Shown here one piece after another: positions 1-6,420 of a stretch of DNA of 21,827 bases. How positions within the stretch are numbered: the first letter of the stretch is position 1; each line of letters opens with the position of its first letter. The stretch comes from JBBQSU01 sp038234815. GTDB lineage: Bacteria; Planctomycetota; Phycisphaerae; Tepidisphaerales; Tepidisphaeraceae. The stretch covers positions 1-21,827 of the forward strand of contig JBBQSU010000055.1 of the NCBI GenBank assembly GCA_038234815.1. Reading direction: 5' to 3'. The position numbers and the translations under genes are program-made. The notes beneath the pieces were generated by a model, which saw only the letters and a list, made by a program, of their open reading frames with translations, searched no databases and was not told the origin of the DNA.

Positions 1-46
1 ATTGGGGCACCCGGGACAGTTGCGGTTCTTGGGGGAGAGTCACTTA

Positions 47-94
47 AAACCCCGCGTCCGACAGTTACGCCGAACGAGGGTGGAATTGGGGGTC
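47..94. repeat. 48-bp direct repeat, copy 1
   Basis: Copy 1 matches 397-444 at 45 of 48 positions, with an offset of exactly 350 bases. The mismatches fall at 61, 63 and 68. A shorter, clearly degenerate copy is visible at about 130-180, sharing the blocks aaaccc, gttaagcc and gggtg. The repeat is not inside a recognised gene. Confidence 0.85.
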
Positions 95-396
95 TATTGC
101 ACTTTCAAACACTCCGAAAAGGTTCTACGAAACCCGTTGCTCGACTGTTAAGCCAAGCGCGGGTGAGGAAATTCAGTTCCGGTTACTACTACATCCTGTC
201 GCCAAGCGTCACGCCCGAGGGCTGATCGCCACCCGGGAGCAGTTTGTCCAGGGTTGTGGTGATGATCGCCGCCCTGGACAGACCCGCCGATAGCAGCGGT
301 GTGGCGACTGCGGTTCTGATGATCGACTTAGCGTTGTTGATTTTGTTCTTCAGCACCTTCGTCTCTCTATCGTTTCGAAAAGTCCGTTCTCTCGTG

Positions 397-444
397 AAAC
401 CCCGCGTCCGGCGGTTAAGCCGAACGAGGGTGGAATTGGGGGTC
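397..444. repeat. 48-bp direct repeat, copy 2, abutting PEP-CTERM stop codon
   Basis: Copy 2 ends two bases short of the TAA stop (complement of 447-449) of the PEP-CTERM gene, so it forms the start of that gene's 3' untranslated region. Three-fold occurrence of one sequence in 450 bases suggests a 3'-end module left by duplication of neighbouring genes, or a small dispersed repeat. No clear stem-loop plus T-run is present, so I do not call it a terminator. Confidence 0.85.
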
Positions 445-446
445 GT

Positions 447-1532
447 TTAGTTCTTCCGGGCACGGCGGCGGCTGACGAGCAGTCCGGCCGAGGCTCCGAG
501 AAGTCCGAGCGACGACGGCTCGGGGATAATTGTGTAAACCAGCGCGACAGTTCCGATCGCGTCCAGCCCGCCGCTGGATTCCTGGGTGCTGGTCGGGTAG
601 GTGGTCCAATCCGGGTTGGGCGAAGCCACGTCCGCAGCGAAGATCGAGTAGCCGTAGACAGTCGTGCCGGCCGTCGCCAGATCACTGGTCGGAATCAGCA
701 CACCACCCAGGCCCTGCGACAGCCACACCGAGGGGTGATAAGCGTCGTTCGGCACATCGTTGTTCCGGCGGACGACCACATAGTCCTGCGTGCCGGTCAG
801 ATTGGTATTGCCCCATGAGCCTTGGCTGAGTGTCAGCATCGAGCCATAGCTGGTCGGCTTGCCGGTGACCAGGTCGATGCCGGTGATGGCGGCCACTTTC
901 ACCTTGTCATGCACACCGGTGAACCCGCGATCGAAGAGCGCGAAAGCCTTGGTCGAGGCCGAGGCAAAGCCGCTACCAAAGATCACGTCGAGCCGTTCAA
1001 CATTGGTGTTGTTCCCAGCGGGGTTGTTTGTGTTGGTGAACAAATTGTCGGTGCCCACCAGGATGTTGTTGGCGCTGAAAGCCTGCTCGAAGTTCGTGGC
1101 TTCGATGCTGTCCAGCGTCTGGGTCGGGCTGGTCGGACCGTTGTTGGCGTTGGGGGCCGAGCGATACCACAGGATATCGGTGTTCGGGCCTTTGTAGCGC
1201 CGCACGACCGCGTTGGCCACGCCGCTCGGGACGAACGTGCCCGCCGAAGTGGTCACGCTGGTCACGCCTTCGACATTGCCCAGATAGCTGGTGGTGTAAA
1301 CATTCGCCGGGGTGGCCGTCGCCCATTGGCCGGTCACACCAAAGTGCGTGGTGGTGATGCCAGTGTTGTAACGGTTGGTGGTGATGCTGGTGACATCGCT
1401 CACAGCCGCCTGGCTGATGGAGGCGATGCCCAGGCTGACGGCCGCGACGGCGGCAGCCAGCTTCAGCTTACGGGCCACAGCGGTAAGGATGCCGGGCTTG
1501 TTGGACTTGACGTTATTAAGGTTTGCGAACAT
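447..1532 (-). CDS. PEP-CTERM sorting-domain secreted protein
   Basis: A 361-residue exported protein. I chose the ATG at 1532 because GGAGA lies 7-8 bases upstream; an in-frame start six codons earlier has no such site. Residues about 20-43 form a long signal peptide (basic KLK, then an alanine-rich core ending near SQA). The last 25 residues are a PEP-CTERM signal: an IPEPSS motif, a glycine/leucine hydrophobic helix and a basic SRRRARKN tail. In this family the tail is recognised by an exosortase, which anchors or releases the protein at the envelope. The middle is rich in Thr, Asn, Gly and Ser with predicted beta character and no enzymatic motif I recognise. It is the last of three co-directional genes, after a 113-base gap. 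The exosortase is not in this window. Substrate and role are unknown. Confidence 0.9.
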   Translation of the reverse strand: MFANLNNVKSNKPGILTAVARKLKLAAAVAAVSLGIASISQAAVSDVTSITTNRYNTGITTTHFGVTGQWATATPANVYTTSYLGNVEGVTSVTTSAGTFVPSGVANAVVRRYKGPNTDILWYRSAPNANNGPTSPTQTLDSIEATNFEQAFSANNILVGTDNLFTNTNNPAGNNTNVERLDVIFGSGFASASTKAFALFDRGFTGVHDKVKVAAITGIDLVTGKPTSYGSMLTLSQGSWGNTNLTGTQDYVVVRRNNDVPNDAYHPSVWLSQGLGGVLIPTSDLATAGTTVYGYSIFAADVASPNPDWTTYPTSTQESSGGLDAIGTVALVYTIIPEPSSLGLLGASAGLLVSRRRARKN

Positions 1533-1645
1533 GTGATTTCTCCGATCCAAGTTGAAACTGCAAAAATGATTCCCAATTTACGCTTTCGTCTTTCGAATCC
1601 GGCCGATTCCCAATAAACCGCCCGGACATACTTCGGTGGTCAACC

Positions 1646-2116
1646 TCAGACGAAGAGGTTGGCACCCTTTTCCAGCCCACCGGCCACAAGCCGGTTGGCA
1701 GGTTGTCGCCGGTTCAGCTCCCAATAGCTGATGGGGTCGGCGGCACTGACGTACTGAACAGGTCGTTGGCTGCTCACCAGGTGGCTGACGAACAGCTCGT
1801 TGTTGTTGAACACTTGGCCCAGAGTCACGTCGGACACGGCCGCGTAGTTCACCCACGCTTGTGTCAGGATCGACGTTTCGGTCAGGACGGACGCGACCAC
1901 AAAGGCCTCGTCCACCTGTCCGTCGGTCTGGGCCGCCTCGGTCATCCGTGAGGCATCGATGACCGGGCGAGCCGGTGCCATTTCGTCGTAACGCCGCTGA
2001 TCGTTAGCCTGAAGTTCACTGACCAGCCCCAGGCTTCCACCGCAGGCCAGCACGGTGGCCAGCACCGGTGCGATGGTGAGTCGTCGGCTAGATTTGTTGT
2101 TAGTGTTCTTGTTCAT
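1646..2116 (-). CDS. small secreted protein of unknown function
   Basis: A 156-residue protein. The ATG at 2116 is preceded by GAGAGAAGAT at good spacing, which favours it over the in-frame start seven codons upstream. Residues 1-38 form an export signal: polar Asn/Lys/Ser start, Arg-Arg, hydrophobic core, and a likely cleavage after LQA. The mature part is acidic and rich in Ala, Val and Asn. It has no cysteine, no repeats and no motif I recognise. It sits between the degenerate receiver gene and the PEP-CTERM gene in the same direction, so the three may be co-transcribed. Function unknown. Confidence 0.75.
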   Translation of the reverse strand: MNKNTNNKSSRRLTIAPVLATVLACGGSLGLVSELQANDQRRYDEMAPARPVIDASRMTEAAQTDGQVDEAFVVASVLTETSILTQAWVNYAAVSDVTLGQVFNNNELFVSHLVSSQRPVQYVSAADPISYWELNRRQPANRLVAGGLEKGANLFV

Positions 2117-2199
2117 GGCATCTTCTCTCAGTTGCATTTTAGACTTTTACAATATCTTCGCCGGCAGACCGGCAAGGATTACGCGATTTCTTCTAACTG

Positions 2200-2634
2200 T
2201 TATTGACTGACCAAGGCCCGGCTCGGCAGCGTCGGCTGGGTGAACTGCGAGTGCAGAACCGCAGTCTGAGCGCGGTCACGCAGGCGAGCCGTCAGCTCGA
2301 AGAGTTCATCGGAACTCGGCGTCTCTTCATAAATCTTGATCGCGCCGAACATCCGGGCCGTGATTTCCTGCTGCTCCGTGAGCCGCGCGGCAACCAGCGA
2401 CCACTTCTGCCACGGCCAGGCCGTACGCATCCGACGAACCAGGTCCCAGGCCGACACGTCGGGAACTCGCATGCCGACCAAAACCAGGTCGAACGAGAGC
2501 ATCCGAAGCATGTCAATCGCCCGGCGACCGGAATTGACCGCGTGATAGTTCAGACCGGCAACGCGGCCGATGAGCATTGGCTCCTCGACGCACAGCCCCA
2601 AGATCGACAGTTGATCTTCTTGACACTTAAACAT
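2200..2634 (-). CDS. degenerate (pseudo-) receiver-domain protein
   Basis: A 144-residue stand-alone protein with the layout of a CheY-like receiver but without its phosphorylation chemistry. The segment FDLVLVGMRVPD (residues 49-59) matches the strand that normally carries the phospho-acceptor aspartate (LVLLD.R.PD); here that position is Gly54. The usual Thr/Ser position reads Ala (SLVAAR), and the conserved Lys of the KP motif reads Glu (YEETP). The acidic pair near the N terminus is kept only as Glu17-Glu18. GAGG sits five bases before the ATG at 2634, supporting the start. It is divergent from the tandem secreted-protein genes. Pseudo-receivers generally act by binding other proteins rather than by phosphotransfer; that role here is inference. 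A non-receiver origin is possible but less likely given the local match. Confidence 0.7.
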   Translation of the reverse strand: MFKCQEDQLSILGLCVEEPMLIGRVAGLNYHAVNSGRRAIDMLRMLSFDLVLVGMRVPDVSAWDLVRRMRTAWPWQKWSLVAARLTEQQEITARMFGAIKIYEETPSSDELFELTARLRDRAQTAVLHSQFTQPTLPSRALVSQ

Positions 2635-3066
2635 GACAACCTCACAGTTAAAGGCACCGTGTCGCAGAATCGTTCTCCGCCTCCACTGGCGAGAGCCTCA
2701 CGACGCGACGGATAACCCCTAGAGCGAGACGCGTACCAACGGCAAAAATGTTTCTCACAATGTCTTTAAAGTCATTTACTACACATACTTACACCATAGC
2801 CTCTTCTGCGCTACTCCCCACCCGCCCCGGATACCCCATCCGGTTCTTTTGACTAGGAACGAACCCCTAATTTCCATCATAACTCCCTGATAAAACAACC
2901 ACTTATCGCCTACCTGTTCAAAACAACACCTCATGTTCATTCCAACCATTCGCTAGTTGCAGTTCGCGCTGATCCGTAGCTATAATCCGAGTCGTTCCGA
3001 TAAGAACCGCGATTTTCGGCCCAGCGGCCACAAAATAAGATCGAACCCCTGCTTTGCTGGAGAACC
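2635..3066. other. divergent intergenic region
   Basis: A 432-base region between the minus-strand receiver-like gene and the plus-strand tandem secreted genes. It is AT-richer than its surroundings around 2740-2930 and contains the promoter listed at 2957-2986. I see no gene in it and could not pick a confident promoter for the minus-strand gene. Confidence 0.6.
2957..2986 (+). promoter_or_regulatory. sigma70-type promoter for the tandem secreted genes
   Basis: TTGCAG at 2957-2962 and a perfect TATAAT at 2981-2986 are separated by 18 bases. They lie 80 bases upstream of the first of three co-directional paralogous genes. Spacing and hexamers fit a housekeeping promoter; transcription from it is inferred. 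Confidence 0.65.
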
Positions 3067-3771
3067 ATGACGAAGACCACCACCCGCCTGCTCGCCACTG
3101 CAATGCTTGTTTTGAGCCTGGTCGCATCGGCATCTTTGGCCGCCACTAAAACCACGGGAAAGTCAAAGGTCGTCACCGGCAAATACCCCGAAAAACGCGG
3201 GGCTACCCCGCTCACCCCCCTGCCGGACGACCAGAACGGGACCAATAACGCTGGCCAGACAAAGCTGGACGGCGGAGACATAGCGGCGATAAACGAGGCG
3301 CAGGAAGCATTCCAAGCCGTCGACACCCGCCTGAAGACAGAATTCCACGAAACCGTCCCCATGAAGGCCGCGACCGCAGCCCTGCAATCGGCCCAGCAGA
3401 AACTCACTTCGGCTCGACAGGCCGTCGTTGAAAAGCTCCTGCTCAATCCCACATACGCTACGGCCAAAGCCAAGCGTGACCGCGCCCAGGAAAAGCTCGA
3501 TGCCCTCCGCGCCGCCGACCAGACCGCGCCGGAGCAGCTCACCCGCGCCGCCTCTGAAGTGCTGGACGCAGGATCGATCCTCACGAAGATGCAGTCCGAA
3601 GCCGAACGAAACGACCCCGCCCTGCCGGCAGCCAATACCGCGCTGGCCGACGCTTCCTCCAAGATGGCCGATATGCAAAAGCAACTCGAAACCTCTCTGG
3701 CCGGCAATCCCGACTGGGCCGCCAAGAAGAAAACGCTCGACGCCGCCCGGGCCAAATTCACCGCGAAATAA
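3067..3771 (+). CDS. secreted helical/coiled-coil protein, tandem paralogue 1
   Basis: A 234-residue exported protein, first of three adjacent paralogues. GGAG lies six to seven bases before the ATG. Residues 1-26 form a signal peptide ending near SLAA. A low-complexity linker rich in Gly, Pro, Lys and Asp (about 27-75) leads into a long Ala/Gln/Lys/Glu-rich helical region (about 76-234). Marks shared with both neighbours are an AQEAF.-like start, a TRLK/SRLK segment, a LL.(N/D)PTY block, KLD.LRA, AP.Q(L/I)T.AA, a SILTKMQ/SVLTRMQ block, and a closing W..KKK.LD.AR.K motif. No catalytic residues are evident. It is probably a periplasmic or surface structural or binding protein. A housekeeping-type promoter lies 80 bases upstream. 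Confidence 0.85.
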   Translation: MTKTTTRLLATAMLVLSLVASASLAATKTTGKSKVVTGKYPEKRGATPLTPLPDDQNGTNNAGQTKLDGGDIAAINEAQEAFQAVDTRLKTEFHETVPMKAATAALQSAQQKLTSARQAVVEKLLLNPTYATAKAKRDRAQEKLDALRAADQTAPEQLTRAASEVLDAGSILTKMQSEAERNDPALPAANTALADASSKMADMQKQLETSLAGNPDWAAKKKTLDAARAKFTAK

Positions 3772-4002
3772 GCGACCCGTGCCGTTGGTGGGCATACCGG
3801 CGGTCGCGGCGTGCCGAACGGGACGACACCGCGCGAACCCGCCGCTTCGGTGCGCCGCAAATCCCTCAAGATCGCCCTTCTTTAGGTAAATTCGCATTTT
3901 TTCCCCTCTGGCCGTAAAAAACGTTGGTTCCTTCAACAACACGGGGTAAACTGCTCTATATCCAGATAGAAGGCGACGCGCATTTCTGTCACGCCATTGG
4001 TT

Positions 4003-4743
4003 ATGCCGAAGATTCACCAACCTCTGCTGATTCTGGCTTGCGCCTTGGCGCTTTGCACAACTGCGCGCGCCCCGGCCCAGGACCGGCAAGTTCGCAACCG
4101 GAACAGCGATCGTGACTACGGCCAGACTTCCACCGGCCGATATCCGCGCAAGGCACCTCCCCCGCCATCGGGGGTCGATCAGGACCGCAACAGCCCCGGC
4201 GACGCCGGCCGGCCCAAAATGGACGTCCCGACCGTGGACACCATCCAGCAGGCCGAAGATGACTTCCATCAGATCGACCAGCGACTTCGCGCTGATGTCA
4301 GCCAGACCCCGGAGATGCGCGCGGCAGTGACAGCACTCAGCGACGCCCATCGGCAGGTCAAATCCGCAGAGGCCGATGTCGTCGCCAGGCTGATGTTCGA
4401 TCCCCAATATCGCCAGGCTTACGACCAATACGTTGGCGCCCGCAAACAACTCGATCAGCTTCGCCCGCCTGCCCTTGGAACATGGGAAATTGCCATCCCC
4501 CAGGCGACCGACGCCTTGCATTATGGATCGATCATCACCCGCATGAAGGCCGATGCCCTGCGCGCCGACGACCCTTACCAGTCGGCCCGCGCGTCCCTCG
4601 CCGATGCCACCACGCGCGTGTGGGTGATCGCAAAAGAATGGGAGCAAGTTCTTTCCACCGACGTGCGCTGGACGACCGCAAAGAAAGCCGTTGAACTGGC
4701 CCGGCAAAGTGTGCAAACGACATTGGCGGCGATGAATCCGTGA
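4003..4743 (+). CDS. secreted helical/coiled-coil protein, tandem paralogue 2
   Basis: A 246-residue exported protein and the most diverged of the three paralogues. A TTG six bases upstream is an alternative start; I prefer the ATG at 4003, although no strong ribosome binding site is visible for either. The signal peptide spans about residues 1-24, ending at PAQ. The linker is proline-rich with SGVDQDRN, close to SGVDLDKN in paralogue 3. The helical region keeps the shared blocks: QAEDDF, QRLRADVSQTPEM, MFDPQYRQA, RKQLDQLRP, GSIITRMKADA and a C-terminal W.TAKKAVELAR. The 231-base gap from paralogue 1 has no clear terminator, so read-through or a private weak promoter (TTGGTT, 17 bases, TAAACT around 3923-3951) are both possible. 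Confidence 0.82.
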   Translation: MPKIHQPLLILACALALCTTARAPAQDRQVRNRNSDRDYGQTSTGRYPRKAPPPPSGVDQDRNSPGDAGRPKMDVPTVDTIQQAEDDFHQIDQRLRADVSQTPEMRAAVTALSDAHRQVKSAEADVVARLMFDPQYRQAYDQYVGARKQLDQLRPPALGTWEIAIPQATDALHYGSIITRMKADALRADDPYQSARASLADATTRVWVIAKEWEQVLSTDVRWTTAKKAVELARQSVQTTLAAMNP

Positions 4744-4800
4744 TCCGTCGTGCCCGCGAGCAGACGGAACTGCCCGTGCGTCAACCTTAGGAGTAAACCG

Positions 4801-5490
4801 ATGAAAAGTGTCACCAAAATTTTCGGCCTGCTGATTCCAAGCCTGTTGTGTTCGACTCTGTTTGCCGAAGGCATCCTCGTCGGCCCGCAGGGGACCGTGT
4901 ATCGCGGGGAAAGTCGGGAAAAAGCCGACGTCCCGTCGGGCGTTGACTTGGACAAGAATCGCGGGGCCGCGGGGCGCGGCGGAATCGCCAATCCCAATCT
5001 CGAAGCCATCCGTACGGCCCAGGACGCTTTCGCCGAAGTCGATTCCCGCCTCAAGTCCGTCTTCAGCGAAACCCCGGAAATGAAGTCCGCTGCCGAAGCA
5101 CTGCACAACGCCCAGCAGATGCTCAATGCCGCCGAGACCCAAGTCATGGCCGGGCTGCTCGCCGATCCCACGTACTCCGCCACCCTCGTCAAGCGCGACG
5201 CCGCCAAGCAGAAACTGGACGAACTTCGAGCCAGTGAACGCGCGGCCCCCGAACAGATCACCGCTGCCGCCGCCGAGGCCATGACCCACGGCAGCGTTCT
5301 CACGCGAATGCAGACCGACGCCATGCGTAAGAGCCTGGCCGTAACCGACGGCAAGAAAGCTCTCGCCGCCGCCAGCGCCAGCATCGCCGACCTGCAAAAG
5401 AAGCTCAAAGAATCGCTCGCCCAGAACACCGAATGGACGGGCAAGAAAAAGAAGCTCGACGACGCCCGCGCCAAACTGGCCATCAAATAG
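4801..5490 (+). CDS. secreted helical/coiled-coil protein, tandem paralogue 3
   Basis: A 229-residue exported protein. I chose the ATG at 4801 because AGGAG lies seven bases upstream and the signal peptide starts there (MKSVTKIFG, hydrophobic core to LFAEG); an open frame extends 51 bases further upstream but lacks those marks. The order is the same as in its neighbours: short linker with SGVDLDKN, then a helical region with SETPEMKSAAEAL, LLADPTYSA, KLDELRASE, a QITAAAAEAM block, GSVLTRMQTDAM and a terminal W.GKKKKLDDARAK. It begins 57 bases after paralogue 2 and is probably in the same transcript. Function unknown. A single ancestral gene duplicated twice is the simplest history. Confidence 0.85.
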   Translation: MKSVTKIFGLLIPSLLCSTLFAEGILVGPQGTVYRGESREKADVPSGVDLDKNRGAAGRGGIANPNLEAIRTAQDAFAEVDSRLKSVFSETPEMKSAAEALHNAQQMLNAAETQVMAGLLADPTYSATLVKRDAAKQKLDELRASERAAPEQITAAAAEAMTHGSVLTRMQTDAMRKSLAVTDGKKALAAASASIADLQKKLKESLAQNTEWTGKKKKLDDARAKLAIK

Positions 5491-5740
5491 ACCTTCAAGT
5501 ACCACCGCCATGATCCCGGATACTCTTTGAACGCAAAAGGGGCGATGCGGGCCAATTTCGTCGAATAACAGGCATATTTGCAGATTTCGCACCGATGTGG
5601 TTAGAGAAAAGGGGTCCAAAGGGGGTCCCAAAGAGGTCCCTTTGCGGTCCCTTACGAGTCGCGGGGGCGTTCTGAACACTAATTTCCGGGTCCAACGCTT
5701 TCGATCCGAACCCAAGGATGTAAGTCCGGCTTCGCCGGGC

Positions 5741-5909
5741 GATCGCCCGAGGCCGAATTCCATTCTGAGCAATAAACTTGCCGCCCAAGCGCCGGTGGCG
5801 AACAGGAGAGCCTTAGGCCCGGCCCCGGCGCACGATTGCCCACGGGCGAGCCCCACGCCGAGCAATAAACCCGCCGTACAGACGCACGCGGCCAAGCGGG
5901 CGATCAAGA
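5741..5909. repeat. two-copy direct repeat, 93-base period
   Basis: Copy 1 (about 5741-5816) and copy 2 (about 5834-5909) align at a constant 93-base offset. Shared blocks include GAT(C/T)GCCC, GAGCAATAAAC and GCCG. The period is a multiple of three, so minus-strand frames are kept in register; one gives GGFIARRG.RPWAIVRR in one copy and GGKFIAQNGIRPRAIARR in the other. This could be a decayed small coding repeat or a dispersed non-coding element. The copies are clearly diverged. Confidence 0.7.
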
Positions 5910-6011
5910 CAATGAACTGACTCGCGTTCATAAATATAGCCCTCTACCCTGTGGCCCTTTGGTGCGCAAATGGTCGCGAATTCAGCTAAATTTCGGGAGA
6001 GCAAAAACGCT

Positions 6012-6034
6012 AACTGCTTGCAAAACAAGCAGTT
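6012..6034. repeat. perfect 9-bp stem-loop
   Basis: AACTGCTTG at 6012-6020 and CAAGCAGTT at 6026-6034 flank a five-base CAAAA loop. An AT-rich tract (GAAAATTTTGAATATTTTT) follows, so on the plus strand it is somewhat terminator-like, although there is no uninterrupted T-run directly after the stem. It lies 35 bases before the large palindrome. Confidence 0.7.
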
Positions 6035-6069
6035 GAAAATTTTGAATATTTTTAAATTGCCCAAAATGA

Positions 6070-6101
6070 TGGTGCGCTTTTTGGCGCCAAAAAGCGCACC
6101 A
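6070..6101. repeat. 32-bp perfect palindrome
   Basis: Bases 6070-6101 read identically on both strands without any mismatch. The outer arms are TGGTGCGC and GCGCACCA, the inner arms CTTTTT and AAAAAG, and the centre GGCGCC. Because it has no unpaired loop, it suits a dimeric DNA-binding protein site or a symmetric structure better than a simple terminator. It sits in gene-free DNA, about 320 bases beyond the 3' end of the Kai operon and 580 bases beyond the 3' end of the tandem secreted genes. Confidence 0.9.
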
Positions 6102-6420
6102 ATCTGGCAAGCTGGGTAAGATGCTAGAAATCGACCTCTAATGAATGGAGACAGGGCAGGTAAGCAAAGGCGGACGGAGAAGCGCCTCCCACGCCCCTCG
6201 CCACATGCGGGCGGCCGAAGGGAGGACTTACAAGACAGAATATGCACCTGGCCCGCAGAGAAGGATCATCAGCGGTGGCGAATGCGCTCCCCTTCCCAAT
6301 GGAGTGCCCACGGGGGTGGTTGGCCGCGGGCCATTTGAGTTTGCGCGGGTAAGCCGTGGCTTCCCGGCGCTTGTCCACAACAGCAAAGATAAGCGCTCGC
6401 CGCCGCCACGATCACTGCGT

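Larger units (their letters stand above)
1..446. other. intergenic region with repeats, no convincing gene
   Basis: This stretch lies downstream of the PEP-CTERM gene on the minus strand. It holds two good copies and one degenerate copy of a 48-bp repeat (listed separately). A minus-strand frame from a GTG at 354-356 to a TAG at 189-191 could encode a 55-residue alanine-rich peptide. It has no clear ribosome binding site and resembles nothing I know, so I do not call it a gene. Confidence 0.5.
5491..6420. other. 930-base intergenic region with repeats and palindromes
   Basis: This region lies between the convergent secreted-protein and Kai-operon transcripts. It contains a GGTCCC-rich patch (about 5609-5653), a two-copy repeat with 93-base period (5741-5909), a 9-bp hairpin (6012-6034), an AT-rich stretch and a 32-bp perfect palindrome (6070-6101). 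From about 6140 to 6420 it is GC-rich with no recognisable gene. Overlapping frames exist on both strands, but none has a ribosome binding site or recognisable content. Confidence 0.6.

Noticed and set aside
189..356. Possible 55-residue minus-strand peptide
   Set aside because: GTG start only, weak upstream signal and no similarity I can name.
822..1616. Long plus-strand frame opposite the PEP-CTERM gene
   Set aside because: It is a shadow of a gene with a clear signal peptide and PEP-CTERM tail.
3163..5931. 922-codon open frame on the minus strand across all three tandem secreted genes
   Set aside because: It is antisense to three clear paralogues with signal peptides and ribosome binding sites. 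High GC and Ala/Glu/Lys codon use in the real genes keep this frame free of stops; its product has no recognisable domain.
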